A stretch of 64,000 nucleotides of DNA from NCBI RefSeq assembly GCF_000518785.1, contig NZ_JAEG01000007.1, positions 186,001 through 250,000 of the forward strand, in the 5' to 3' direction. Of this stretch, positions 8,469 to 17,018 are shown in pieces. Each line of letters begins with the position of its first letter. Within the stretch, counting starts at the first letter, position 1. Under the pieces are notes generated by a model. That model had not been told where the DNA came from. It was given only the letters and a program-made list of their open reading frames with translations, and ran no database searches. The DNA is from Paenirhizobium selenitireducens ATCC BAA-1503. GTDB lineage: Bacteria; Pseudomonadota; Alphaproteobacteria; Rhizobiales; Rhizobiaceae. The position numbers were made by a program, and so were the translations under genes.

Positions 8469-10567
8469 GGAGTGGCGGCCGTTTCGCTCGCCTTGCGGGC
8501 GCGCCACCAATGGAAGGCGAGAAGCAGGCCGCCGAGCGCGAAGCCGACTTCATCTGTCCAGGGCAGGGCGAGCACGACGCTGAAGCCGGCGACGAAGGCG
8601 AGCAGGCGTTCAACCGGCGAGAGCCGCGCGAAGAGATATCCGACCACCGCTATGCCCCAAAGCGCGATGCCGAAGCAGGCCTTGAAGAAGACATAGGCGA
8701 CCTCCACCGGATAGCCCCAGGCGGCGGCCATCGGGCCGGCATCCTGCAGCATCAGCGCCGGCGTATAGACCGCCATGAAGGGCACGACGAAGCCGGCCGT
8801 CGCGAGCTTGGTCGCCTGCAGCGATATCTTCAGGCCGGAGGTCTTGGCCATGGGGGCCGCGGCAAAGCAGGCGAGCGCCACCGGCGGCGTCAGGTCCGCC
8901 ATGATGCCGAAATAGAAGACGAACATGTGGCTGACGAGCAGTGGCACGCCGAGTTCCAGGAGTGCCGGGCCGGCCAGGGACGAGGTGATAATGTAGTTCG
9001 GAATGGTCGGGATGCCCATGCCGAGGATCAGGCAGGTGATCATGGTGAGGATGAGCGACAGGAACAGGTTGTTGCGGCCGATCTCGATCACCGCGCCGAT
9101 GAAGGTGGAGGCGATGCCGGTCAGCGTCAGCGTGCCGATGACGATGCCGACGATGGCGCAGGCGATGCCGACGGGAAGGGCGTTCTTCGCCCCTTCGGCG
9201 AGCGAATCCCGGCAGATGGCGAGCGTCTCGCGACCGCCCTTGAACAGGGCGCAGGCGACGACCAGCGTGCCGATCACCAGGAGCAGGATGTTGACGCCGA
9301 ACTTGAGAAAGGCGGCGGCGGCGAGACCCAGCGCCAGCCAGAACACCAGGCGGAAGGCGAAGGGACCGATCAGCGCGGCAAGCGGAGTGCCGAGGATCAG
9401 CACGACGACCAGCGCCAGTCCCATCGTACCGGCGAAGATCGGCGTAAAGCCGGCAAACAGCAGGTAGACGAGAGCCGCCAGCGGCAATACCAGCGGCCAG
9501 TGTTCCTTCACCGCTGACCAGGGATTGGGCAATTCGGCCTTGGCCATGCCCTTCAGGCCCGCCTTGCCGGCTTCGAGATAGACCATCCAGAAACAGACGC
9601 CGAAATAGAGGATGGCCGGGATCAGCGCCGCCTTGACGATGTCGGCATAGGGAACATTGAGCGTCTCGGCCATGATGAAGGCGACGGCGCCCATGACCGG
9701 CGGCATGATCTGCCCGCCCATGGAGGAGGTCGCCTCGACCCCGCCGGCAAAGGCGGAGCGGAAGCCGAACTTCTTCATCAGCGGAATGGTGAACTGGCCG
9801 CTTGCCACCACATTGGCGACGCCCGAACCGGAGATCGTCCCCATCAGCGCGGAGGAGAGAATGCAGACCTGCGCCGGCCCGCCCCTCCAGGTCCCGACGA
9901 GACCCAGGGCGAAATCATTGAACAGCGCCAGCATGCCGGCCCGTTCGAGGAAGGCGGCGAAGACGACGAAGATGAAGATATAGGCGGCCGAGACATAGAT
10001 CGGCGTGCCGTAAATGCCCTCCGTGCCGAAGGCGAAATGCTCGACGATCAGCTCGAAGTCATAGCCGCGATGGGCCAGGGGCGAGGGCAGGTATTGCCCG
10101 AAGAAACAATAGGCAAGGAACAGCCCGGCAATGATGGTGAGCGGCAGGCCCATGAGACGGCGCGCGGCCTCGAAGACGAGCATGACCGTGATCGTGCCGA
10201 CGGCAAGGTCGAGGGAGTTCAGGAAGCCGGAACGCTCGATCAGGCCCTCGTAGAACACCCAGTTGTAGAGGCCGGTGAGGAAGCCGAGAATGCCGAGCGT
10301 CCAGAACCAGATGCGCGCGGCCGTGCTTTGGGCGACGAGGTTGCCGAACAGCGAAAAACCCAGCAGCAGCAGAAAGCCGACATGCATGGCCCGCACCACC
10401 TGGCTCGGCAACGTGCCATAGGCGGCGGTCCACAGCTGGAACAGCGCGAAGGCAAAGGCGATCCAGAAGGCCGCCTGGCCGGGCAGCCCGGCGCCGAACC
10501 CGGAGGGCAGCCCCTCGATCGCTTCTTCGGCTGAGTGCGGTGCGTGGTGGCCTGTCGTATCGGTCAT
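8465..10567 (-). CDS. TRAP transporter fused permease (4TM/12TM), TAXI type
   Basis: A 700-residue inner-membrane protein carrying both the small and large TRAP permease parts in one chain. The N-terminal ~170 residues hold four segments (AFWIAFAFALFQLWTAAYG onward). The rest is the DctM-like core with GTISGSGVANVVASG, MPPVMGAVAFIMAE and ILGMGIPTIPNYI. These fused permeases work with a TAXI-family periplasmic binding protein, here 10803-11762, and use an ion gradient for solute uptake. Two ATGs are adjacent; the second (10567) has the better spacing to AGGAG. Substrate is unknown; TAXI systems are generally assigned to organic acids or amino acids. Confidence 0.93.
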   Translation of the reverse strand: MTDTTGHHAPHSAEEAIEGLPSGFGAGLPGQAAFWIAFAFALFQLWTAAYGTLPSQVVRAMHVGFLLLLGFSLFGNLVAQSTAARIWFWTLGILGFLTGLYNWVFYEGLIERSGFLNSLDLAVGTITVMLVFEAARRLMGLPLTIIAGLFLAYCFFGQYLPSPLAHRGYDFELIVEHFAFGTEGIYGTPIYVSAAYIFIFVVFAAFLERAGMLALFNDFALGLVGTWRGGPAQVCILSSALMGTISGSGVANVVASGQFTIPLMKKFGFRSAFAGGVEATSSMGGQIMPPVMGAVAFIMAETLNVPYADIVKAALIPAILYFGVCFWMVYLEAGKAGLKGMAKAELPNPWSAVKEHWPLVLPLAALVYLLFAGFTPIFAGTMGLALVVVLILGTPLAALIGPFAFRLVFWLALGLAAAAFLKFGVNILLLVIGTLVVACALFKGGRETLAICRDSLAEGAKNALPVGIACAIVGIVIGTLTLTGIASTFIGAVIEIGRNNLFLSLILTMITCLILGMGIPTIPNYIITSSLAGPALLELGVPLLVSHMFVFYFGIMADLTPPVALACFAAAPMAKTSGLKISLQATKLATAGFVVPFMAVYTPALMLQDAGPMAAAWGYPVEVAYVFFKACFGIALWGIAVVGYLFARLSPVERLLAFVAGFSVVLALPWTDEVGFALGGLLLAFHWWRARKASETAATP

Positions 10568-10584
10568 CATTGCTCCTGAAAAAT

Positions 10585-10752
10585 GCCCCTCACCCTAACC
10601 CTCTCCCCGCAGGCGGGGAGAGGGGACGCTGCTGCAATATGCTGCTCGCGTCCGGGTTCCTATCGTGCTGAACGGTTGCGAGAACCGCGAGGGTGCGGCA
10701 TGTTCCTTCTCCCCGCTTGCGGGGAGAAGGTGGCGGCAGCCGGATGAGGGGC
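10585..10752. repeat. Paired palindromic intergenic repeats
   Basis: Two GC-rich hairpin elements lie between the TRAP permease and TAXI genes. The first, about 10585-10625, contains CTCTCCCCGC paired with GCGGGGAGAG. The second, about 10700-10752, contains CTTCTCCCCGC paired with GCGGGGAGAAG. An outer CCCCTCA near 10585 pairs with TGAGGGG at 10745-10751, making an inverted composite of about 165 bases. The same core recurs at 25466-25506. This is the mosaic palindromic repeat type common in rhizobial intergenic DNA (RIME-like); the exact family is not certain. Confidence 0.75.
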
Positions 10753-10802
10753 CGCTCGCAGCATCGGCAGGCCAGAGGGGGTGTCGCGTCGGCAATCCGC
10801 CC

Positions 10803-11762
10803 CTACTTCAGGACACCGATTTCCTTGTAATACCGCTCCGCACCGGGATGCAGCGGCACCGGCATGCCGTCGAGCGCCTTCTTGACGTCGATCGCCTTGG
10901 CGGCGGCATGGGCGGCGGACAGAGCCGGCAGATTGTCGAACAGAAGCTTGGTCATCTGGTAAGCGGTCTCGTCGGAGACGCCCTCATGGGTGATGAGGAA
11001 ATTGCCGACGGCGGCCGTCGGCACGTCTTCGGTCTGGCCCTCATAGGTGCCGGCCGGAATGACGGCCGCCATGTAGGGTGCGCCGATCTTTTCGACATCG
11101 GCCGCCGGAACCGCGACGACATTGATCTTCACAGAGGTGGAGAGATCGCGGATCGAGGCGACGCCCATGCCGGCCGACTGCAGCGTGGCATCAAGCTGGC
11201 GGTTCTTGATGAGCTCCACCGATTCGGCAAAGGGCAGGTATTCGGTCTTGCCGAGTGCGTCATAGCCCATGCCGGCGGCCTTGAGGATGGCGCGCGCATT
11301 GAGTTCTGTGCCGGATTTCGGCGCGCCGACCGACAGGCTCTTGCCCTTGAGATCGGCCAGCGTCTTCACCCCGGATTCCTGCGATGCGACGATCTGGATA
11401 TAGTTCGGATAGATCGCGGCAATGCCGCGCAGCTTGTCGAGCTTGCCGGGGAAGCCGGCCTCCTTGTTGCCGTCCCAGGCCATCTGCACGGAATCGCCGA
11501 GCGAGAAACCGATTTCGCCGCGTCCGGCCTGCAGAAGGTTGAGGTTTTCGACCGAAGCCTTGGTGGCCTGCACCTGGGTACGGGCGCCGGCGATGTTGTC
11601 GCCGTAGATCTTCGACAAGGCCACGCCGAGCGGGTAGTAGACCCCCGAAGTGCCGCCCGTCAGAACGTTGATGAACTCCTCGGCCCTGGCCGAGTTGGCG
11701 GCGAGCGCGGTGGACAGCGCAAGCGCGCCGGCAAGCATTCTGGCGATTTTGGTGATCTTCAT
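10803..11762 (-). CDS. TAXI-family TRAP solute-binding protein
   Basis: A 319-residue periplasmic binding protein with a signal peptide (MKITKIARMLAGALALSTA, cut after NSARA). The TAXI hallmark LTGGTSGVYYPLGVALSKIY follows, then TKASVENLNLLQAGRGEIGFS and KGKSLSVGAPKSGTELNA. It captures a solute for the fused TRAP permease downstream. The ATG at 11762 is chosen over an earlier in-frame ATG because GGGAGG lies nine bases upstream and it gives a proper signal peptide. The 230-base gap to the permease holds two hairpin repeats, which may lower downstream expression relative to the binding protein. Confidence 0.94.
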   Translation of the reverse strand: MKITKIARMLAGALALSTALAANSARAEEFINVLTGGTSGVYYPLGVALSKIYGDNIAGARTQVQATKASVENLNLLQAGRGEIGFSLGDSVQMAWDGNKEAGFPGKLDKLRGIAAIYPNYIQIVASQESGVKTLADLKGKSLSVGAPKSGTELNARAILKAAGMGYDALGKTEYLPFAESVELIKNRQLDATLQSAGMGVASIRDLSTSVKINVVAVPAADVEKIGAPYMAAVIPAGTYEGQTEDVPTAAVGNFLITHEGVSDETAYQMTKLLFDNLPALSAAHAAAKAIDVKKALDGMPVPLHPGAERYYKEIGVLK

Positions 11763-11912
11763 AATGGTCCTCCCAAACCGTTCTGATGAGGGGCCATCAT
11801 GGGGAGGCGGCATGCCCCCGTCAATCGTTAGCATGCTCTTTTGCCGATCGGGCTTGGCTGGCCCGGGCCCGGTGCACGGGAATTCGGGGCGTCGGCGCCC
11901 TGATCTGCCGGG

Positions 11913-12167
11913 TTATTGCGGGTCGAGCGGCTCGGTGCCTGCGGGCTTTCCGGCGCGGTCGAGCCGGATCTTTTCGATCCGGCTTTCGGCGGCGTTGAGC
12001 AGCGTCTCGCAATGTTTCTTCAGCAGTTCGCCGCGCTCGTAGATGGAAATCGACTCGTCGAGCGCCACGTCGCCGCGCTCCAGCCGCGCCACGATGCTTT
12101 CGAGTTCGGCGACCGCCTTCTCGAAGGAATAGCTGGAAATCTCGGCGGAAACGGCATTCTCGGTCAT
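11913..12167 (-). CDS. xseB: Exodeoxyribonuclease VII small subunit
   Basis: An 84-residue all-helical protein matching Xse[42 protein letters not shown] is the canonical core, with ERG-x2-L and ISIYERGE hallmarks. With XseA it forms the single-strand exonuclease VII. XseA is not in the window. The ATG at 12167 lies three bases beyond the stop of the deacetylase gene, and GAAGGG is seven to eight bases upstream. A TTG at 12173 would overlap the preceding gene and add two residues. The HDAC-like gene, xseB and dxs are commonly neighbours in rhizobia. Confidence 0.95.
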   Translation of the reverse strand: MTENAVSAEISSYSFEKAVAELESIVARLERGDVALDESISIYERGELLKKHCETLLNAAESRIEKIRLDRAGKPAGTEPLDPQ

Positions 12168-12169
12168 AC

Positions 12170-13105
12170 TCAACCCTTCATCAGTCTCAGGATATGCAGG
12201 CCGGCCGATTCGGCCAGACCTTCCAGATCATAGCCGCCTTCGAGAATGCTGACGACCCGGTTATGGGCAAAACGGTCGGCCACCTCCATCAGCCGCCCCG
12301 TCGCCCAGTCGAAATCCTCGCCGACCAGGTTGATCTGCGCCAGCGGATCGCGGTGATGCGCGTCGAAGCCGGCCGAGATCAGGATGATGTCGGGCGAGAA
12401 GTCGTTGAGCGCCGGCAGGACGCGGCTCTTGAACGCTTCGCGAAAATGATCCGAACCGACATTCGGCGAGAGCGGCGCATTGACCACGTTGTTCTTCGTG
12501 CCCGTCTCGTCCCTGGCGCCGGTGCCGGGATAGAGCGGCATCTGGTGCGTCGAGCAGAACAGCACGGATGGGTCGTCCCAGAAGATGTCCTGCGTGCCGT
12601 TGCCGTGGTGCACGTCCCAGTCGACGATCGCCACGCGCTCGGCGCCGTACTTCCTCTGCGCATGGCGCGCCGCGATCGCCACCGTGTTGAACAGGCAGAA
12701 ACCCATGGCCTTGGATTTCTCCGCATGGTGTCCCGGCGGGCGCCCGGCGACGAAGGCATTGGAGATCTCGCCGGCCATCACCGCATCGACGGCCGCCATC
12801 GCTCCGCCGATCGCCGTCAGTGCCGCCTGCAGGCTCTTCGGGGAGGCGTAGGTGTCGGCTTCGATCTGGTTGATCTCGCCCTCTTCCTCCGGGATCTGCC
12901 GCATGACGGCGAAGAGATGCTCTTCCGGATGGGCGAGCAGGACGGCGTCTTCATTGGCGATCTTCGCCTCGACGCGCTCAAGCGGCGAAAAATTGGGGTG
13001 CTCCAGCGCAATGTTGAGCGAGCGCAGCCGGTCGGCCCGTTCCGGATGGCCGGCAGGGGTCTCGTGCTCGAGAAAAACGGCGTTCTCGTAGAGGCGTGTG
13101 GTCAT
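12170..13105 (-). CDS. Histone-deacetylase-family (AcuC-like) amidohydrolase
   Basis: A 311-residue zinc deacetylase of the HDAC/AcuC/polyamine-deacetylase superfamily. Metal and catalytic motifs are intact: [19 protein letters not shown] (paired His), [12 protein letters not shown] (metal Asp and His), and [14 protein letters not shown] (second metal Asp); [11 protein letters not shown] is the C-terminal turn. Cytoplasmic. The substrate could be an acetylated protein, polyamine or other amide. AGGAG precedes the ATG by eight to nine bases. It runs directly into xseB with two bases between stop and start, so the two form an operon. Confidence 0.94.
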   Translation of the reverse strand: MTTRLYENAVFLEHETPAGHPERADRLRSLNIALEHPNFSPLERVEAKIANEDAVLLAHPEEHLFAVMRQIPEEEGEINQIEADTYASPKSLQAALTAIGGAMAAVDAVMAGEISNAFVAGRPPGHHAEKSKAMGFCLFNTVAIAARHAQRKYGAERVAIVDWDVHHGNGTQDIFWDDPSVLFCSTHQMPLYPGTGARDETGTKNNVVNAPLSPNVGSDHFREAFKSRVLPALNDFSPDIILISAGFDAHHRDPLAQINLVGEDFDWATGRLMEVADRFAHNRVVSILEGGYDLEGLAESAGLHILRLMKG

Positions 13106-13319
13106 CGCTCATTCTCCTCGAAGGTCGAGGCCAACATAGTGCGCCCCGCCGTCATGTTCCACCGGTGCGCTTGAGACTTAGGCCTGTGACCTGTGGACAG
13201 AGCGGGCGGATGGCCCGAGCCGGATGGCACCGTTCAGCATGGCCATTTTTGACCGCGCCTTGTGATCGCCGGGAAAATGCCCTTGAATGTCAGGGCGATC
13301 GCAGAAGGGGAGAGGTTCC

Positions 13320-13721
13320 ATGGACGACACAGAACGCGTCGAGGTGACGGACATCCGTGTGCCCTATCGCGACATCGACATGACCGGCCGGCTGCACAAT
13401 GCCGCCTATCTCGCCTATGCCGAAACCGCGCTCTCCCATTTCTGGCGCTACCGTCCGCCGCTGGAAGACGAACCGTATTTCCATGCCACCAAGATCGAAC
13501 TGCGCCTGCACGAGGCGCTGCGGCTGGACGACGAGGCGCGGCTCACCGTGCGCATCGACAAGATCGGCGGCAAGTCGATCGGCTTCAATGTGGCGATCGA
13601 GAGAGACAAGACGCTGTGCGCCGAGGTCGAGATCATTTGGGTCGCCAACGACCCGGAGACCGCCGACCCGGTGGGACTGCCGGAGGATATCCGCGACTGG
13701 CTGTATGGCTATCTGAAATAG
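13320..13721 (+). CDS. Acyl-CoA thioesterase, 4HBT/YbgC-like hotdog fold
   Basis: A 133-residue single-domain hotdog protein. YRDIDMTGRLHNAAYLAYAETA contains the conserved catalytic Asp and the N-x2-Y pattern of the 4-hydroxybenzoyl-CoA thioesterase family, and the later strands (KIELRLHEALRLDDEARLTVRI) fit the fold. It probably hydrolyses an acyl-CoA thioester in the cytoplasm; the substrate cannot be told. The ATG at 13320 is chosen because GGGGAGAGG lies just upstream; an in-frame start 33 bases earlier lacks this. Single gene with no cotranscribed partner visible. Confidence 0.9.
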   Translation: MDDTERVEVTDIRVPYRDIDMTGRLHNAAYLAYAETALSHFWRYRPPLEDEPYFHATKIELRLHEALRLDDEARLTVRIDKIGGKSIGFNVAIERDKTLCAEVEIIWVANDPETADPVGLPEDIRDWLYGYLK

Positions 13722-13881
13722 GCACGGAGATCGGGCCATGGCAGCCCGAACGACCGGCGGACCGGATGTGTCCGGGGCGTCGTCCAAATGGGTGCGCTAT
13801 GGAAGAAATGCTTGCGGGCGCGTCGTTCTGCGCCAAGGCAGCGGCCGCGGACAGCCAGGCTGCCGCGGACACCGGGATTGA

Positions 13882-14046
13882 TCAAAGGCTGATACGACGG
13901 CCTTCCTTGTCGGACGACTTGCGGTCCGCGCCGTGCCTGTCGATGATGGCCTTTGCATCCTCGACGGAGATGCGATGCTTCTTGGCGAACTGAACGGGCT
14001 CGTAGGGCTGGTTCTTCGTCGAATCGTTGGTCTTGATCTCGGACAT
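13882..14046 (-). CDS. Small DUF3606-like protein
   Basis: A 54-residue protein beginning MSEIKTNDSTKNQ, with AGGAG nine bases before its ATG. The middle (YEPVQFAKKHRISVEDAKAII) resembles the short helix-turn-helix-like DUF3606 domain found in many rhizobial stress-related small proteins. The tail is basic and polar. A longer reading frame starting at 14190 is open but has no ribosome site and gives an unlikely Pro/Arg-rich N-terminus. The function is unknown and the domain match is tentative. Confidence 0.65.
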   Translation of the reverse strand: MSEIKTNDSTKNQPYEPVQFAKKHRISVEDAKAIIDRHGADRKSSDKEGRRISL

Positions 14047-14197
14047 GAAATGTCTCCTGTTGTGTGGGCCGCGGCGGGATACCGGGGCCATGGGATGCGA
14101 TGAGGGTGAGAGGATAAGGACGCGCAGATGATCTTGCGCTGCCCTCAGGGCCGGCAGGCGGCCTGATCGGCCGGTATCCGGTCCGGGCAAGGGCCCG

Positions 14198-15322
14198 TCA
14201 GTATTTGTTGCGGCGCACGACCTTGTTGCCGCGTGGTCCGGTCTTGACCGGCGTTCGGCTACGGCTTTCCTCGATCAGGTTGCGCCAGCGTCCCAGCCGG
14301 TCGGCGTCGAGCTGACCGGAGGCGACCGCCGCCTGCACGGCACAGCCCGGTTCATGGACATGGGTGCAGTCGCGGAACCGGCATTGCTCCGCAAGATCGG
14401 AAATGTCACCGAACAGCGTGTCGATGCCGTCGGTTACGTCGCTCACATAGAGCGTCCTGATCCCCGGCGTGTCGATCACCCAGCCCCCGCCGGCAATGGC
14501 GTGCAGCGAGCGCGCCGTCGTCGTGTGTCGACCCTGGGCGTCATGTTCGCGGATCGTTCCGGTCTTTTGCGCCGTTTCACTTCCGGATCCGGCCAGGGTG
14601 TTGACCAGTGTCGATTTGCCGACCCCGGAGGAGCCTACCAGCGCCACGGTTTGCCCGGCGCCGCACCACGGCTTCAGGATGTCGATCGCGTCCGCCGAGC
14701 GCGCGTTGAGGATCACCACCGGCAAGTCGCGCTGCAGGGCCACGGCCTGGCGAAAATAGTCCTCGGCATCGGCGGTCGTATCCGCCTTGGTGAGCACGAT
14801 CACCGGCGAGGTCCCGGCCTGGTGGGCCATGATCAGATAGCGCTCCAGCCGTCCCGGATTGAAGTCGGCATTGCAGGACGTCGTGATGAACAGCGTGTCG
14901 ACATTGGCGGCCGCCAGTTGCTGTCCGTTCCTGGCTTCGGTGTGGCGTTGCAGCAGCGTCTTTCGCTCAAGACGGCGCACAACCATGTCGGTCAGCGGAT
15001 CGGCCAGAACCCAGTCGCCGACGGCAAAGTCGGCGGTATTGGCATTGGCCGCAATCTCGATCCCAACCGGTCCCTTGGCATCGATCGCTTCGAGGCGGGC
15101 CCGGTGAACCGAGGCAATGCGCCGGGGCTCGAGATCGGCCTCGCCCGGCTCCACCTGAGCGGCAAAGAAATCCGACCAGCCGAGCCGTTCCAGCGATGAG
15201 GACGTGTCCGACCCGCTCAAGGTTTGATCCGCGCACTGGCAAGGTTGGTCATCGGTCAGCTTTCCGTCGAATGGAGAAGATGCGGTCCGTCGCATGGCTG
15301 TCTTGCCGCGACCGCCACGCAT
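14198..15322 (-). CDS. rsgA: Ribosome biogenesis GTPase RsgA (YjeQ)
   Basis: A 374-residue circularly permuted GTPase acting in late 30S subunit maturation. Motifs appear in the permuted order: TKAD (G4) at 178-181, P-loop GSSGVGKST (G1) at 230-238, DTPG (G3) at 284-287. The C-terminal zinc finger is C314-x4-C319-x-H321 and later C327 (CRFRDCTHVHEPGC). The N-terminal OB domain lies around residues 65-125. Start choice is weak: ATG at 15322 and ATG at 15295 both lack a good ribosome site, and the first ~40 residues look non-conserved. It stands alone between small hypothetical genes. Confidence 0.93.
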   Translation of the reverse strand: MRGGRGKTAMRRTASSPFDGKLTDDQPCQCADQTLSGSDTSSSLERLGWSDFFAAQVEPGEADLEPRRIASVHRARLEAIDAKGPVGIEIAANANTADFAVGDWVLADPLTDMVVRRLERKTLLQRHTEARNGQQLAAANVDTLFITTSCNADFNPGRLERYLIMAHQAGTSPVIVLTKADTTADAEDYFRQAVALQRDLPVVILNARSADAIDILKPWCGAGQTVALVGSSGVGKSTLVNTLAGSGSETAQKTGTIREHDAQGRHTTTARSLHAIAGGGWVIDTPGIRTLYVSDVTDGIDTLFGDISDLAEQCRFRDCTHVHEPGCAVQAAVASGQLDADRLGRWRNLIEESRSRTPVKTGPRGNKVVRRNKY

Positions 15323-15371
15323 GCTGCTGTTCGTTGAACGACCCCGTCAATCTTGGCAATGCCCGCCAGAA

Positions 15372-15647
15372 TTACGCGCGGTCAAAGGTAAACGAGGTCA
15401 AGAGACTGGTGACGAAGTTGCTGGCTTTTTCCTTCACCAGAACCTCCGTCCATTCATTTGTACCGCGAAGCATCAGGCCGGTATAGATGCTGTCGACGGC
15501 GGCCTCTTCAATTCGCTTGATATGCGCCTTGAATTCGGCCTCGCTGCCGGTCCGGTAGATGTCGCGCACGACGATCCTGAGGATTTCCTGGATGGCGATC
15601 TGCCAGGCGGTGGTGGTCGCCTGGAGTTCCTTTTCCGCTGCTGTCAT
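15372..15647 (-). CDS. Conserved-looking small protein, unknown function
   Basis: A 91-residue soluble, largely helical protein (MTAAEKELQATTTAWQIAI..., then RIVVRDIYRTGSEAEFKAH and DSIYTGLMLRGTNEW). GGAG lies six bases before the ATG and base composition matches neighbouring real genes. No signal peptide, membrane segment or metal motif is seen. It lies between rsgA and the cold-shock gene, behind the latter's terminator. I do not recognise the family. Confidence 0.6.
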   Translation of the reverse strand: MTAAEKELQATTTAWQIAIQEILRIVVRDIYRTGSEAEFKAHIKRIEEAAVDSIYTGLMLRGTNEWTEVLVKEKASNFVTSLLTSFTFDRA

Positions 15648-15727
15648 GGGTCACTCCGATCGCGCGGCTCGGACCATGCCGGCCGGCGAAAATCTTGCCC
15701 GGACAACCGTCAGACGAACCGAAAAGC

Positions 15728-15757
15728 ATAAAAAAAGGCCAGGCAATTTGCCTGACC
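15728..15757 (-). terminator. Terminator of the cold-shock gene
   Basis: On the minus strand GGTCAGGCAA pairs with TTGCCTGGCC with one mismatch, followed by TTTTTTTAT. It starts about 65 bases after the cold-shock stop codon. Confidence 0.8.
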
Positions 15758-15821
15758 TCGCTTGGTAACTTGGCTTTCGACAGTGCCAGTACATCCGTGG
15801 TCAAAGGAAAGCCGTTACCGA

Positions 15822-16031
15822 TTATACGGCTTGCAGGTTGCAGGCAGACATCTTGCCCGACTTGCTGTCGCGCTCCATGTCGTAGCCGATCTTCTGGCCT
15901 TCGACGATTTCGCGCATTCCGGCGCGTTCGACGGCCGAGATGTGGACGAAGGCGTCCTGGCCGCCGTCGTCAGGCTGAATGAAGCCGAAGCCCTTGGTGG
16001 AATTGAACCATTTTACTGTGCCAGTGGTCAT
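15822..16031 (-). CDS. Cold-shock protein, CspA family
   Basis: A 69-residue single cold-shock domain. The RNP1 motif is KGFGFIQPD and RNP2 is DAFVHISAV, following TGTVKWFNSTKGF. Such proteins bind single-stranded RNA or DNA and melt RNA structure; rhizobia carry several paralogues, so the exact csp name is not assigned. The ATG at 16031 gives the family N-terminus MTTGTVKWF; AAGGG lies seven bases upstream, and the earlier in-frame start is rejected. The gene has its own promoter about 140 bases upstream, a long untranslated leader and a terminator, as is usual for cspA-like genes. Confidence 0.96.
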   Translation of the reverse strand: MTTGTVKWFNSTKGFGFIQPDDGGQDAFVHISAVERAGMREIVEGQKIGYDMERDSKSGKMSACNLQAV

Positions 16032-16175
16032 GATGAACCCTTTCATAGCATATTGAATGACCACAGCGCTGATGCGCCGCGGATGGTGATAGCGATTTTT
16101 GAAAGGAAGGTTCGTTCAGGGCGCGGTGCCAGACGCGCGGTAACCAAAGCTCAGCAAGCAAATCTCGATAAGCTT

Positions 16176-16204
16176 CATATAGAGAGCCATGCACCCTTTG
16201 TCAA
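16176..16204 (-). promoter_or_regulatory. Sigma-70-type promoter of the cold-shock gene
   Basis: On the minus strand TTGACA (16199-16204), a 17-base spacer and TATATG (16176-16181) form a near-consensus promoter. Transcription would start near 16168, leaving a leader of about 137 bases before the cold-shock ATG. Confidence 0.75.
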
Positions 16205-16295
16205 CTTTTAGTTTATCTAGGCTGCTCGATTCGAATTTTGGTTGTATCTCACCCAGGATGCAATTCCACTGAACCGCCAAGCCGGGCGACCCGCT

Positions 16296-16841
16296 TCAGA
16301 AGCTTCCCGGCGGGTTCTCGTCGCAGTCGTAGAGAACGCCTTCGGGCTTGGGACCGCCCATGGTGCAGAAGATGCCGCCCCAGTGATAGCCGGTGCCGGA
16401 GGCGGTCTTGACCTTGAACCACTGGTAATCGTCGGTCCAGATCCCGGTCGCTTCGATCAGCTCGATCGGCTGGCCGAGCCTGATGCTGGCCTTCTTCTTC
16501 GAATCCATGCTCGGTCCGGTGCGCAGGATGCCGCCATAGGAAAGCGCCGAAAGATCCTCGATCGGGGTGGCCGCCTGGCCGTCGGCGGAAGCCGCACCGT
16601 CCGCCGCGGCGGAATCGTTTTCCGCCTCGAACATGCTCTGCACGTCGCCGTGGCAGCGCTCCGGGATCTTGCCCCACTGGGCGTCGTCGGAGAAGCACTG
16701 CATCACCGGCGTCTTGCCGCAGAGCTCTTCGACCGCCTGCATGCAGGCCTCGTCATAGCCCTGCGCCCTTGACGGCGTGGAGACGCTGCAGGCGAGGAGC
16801 AGGGGGAAGAGGGCGAGAAGAAAAGTCTGTGTCTGACGCAT
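16296..16841 (-). CDS. Secreted SH3-like domain protein
   Basis: A 181-residue exported protein. Residues 1-27 form a signal peptide (MRQTQTFLLALFPLLLACSV..., cut near SRAQG). The next part has four cysteines (EACMQAVEELCGKTPVMQCF, ERCHGD). After an Ala/Asp-rich linker comes an SH3b-like stretch, SYGGILRTGPSMDSKKKASIRLGQPIELIE, then DYQWFKVKTASGTGYHWGGIFC, ending in a cysteine-containing tail. SH3b domains often bind cell-wall peptides. The ATG at 16841 is chosen because it gives the signal peptide; the longer frame does not. The specific role is unknown. Confidence 0.75.
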   Translation of the reverse strand: MRQTQTFLLALFPLLLACSVSTPSRAQGYDEACMQAVEELCGKTPVMQCFSDDAQWGKIPERCHGDVQSMFEAENDSAAADGAASADGQAATPIEDLSALSYGGILRTGPSMDSKKKASIRLGQPIELIEATGIWTDDYQWFKVKTASGTGYHWGGIFCTMGGPKPEGVLYDCDENPPGSF

Positions 16842-17018
16842 GAAGGCCCCGGGACGCTGGATGCGGCGGGCATCGTGCCGGCCGCGACGGAGGTCCATGC
16901 TAACGGAGCGCGTCGCAGAAGCACGGGCCATTTTGGGGATTTGATCGCCCTCGGCAACGACCCCGCCGTCTTTTGCGGCGAGGTCAAAATTTGCTCGGCC
17001 AGGCTGGCGCTCGAAGCC

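Noticed and set aside
13738..13883. A ~48-codon plus-strand frame after the thioesterase gene
   Set aside because: No ribosome site, no recognisable features, and Arg/Gly-rich translation typical of non-coding high-GC DNA.
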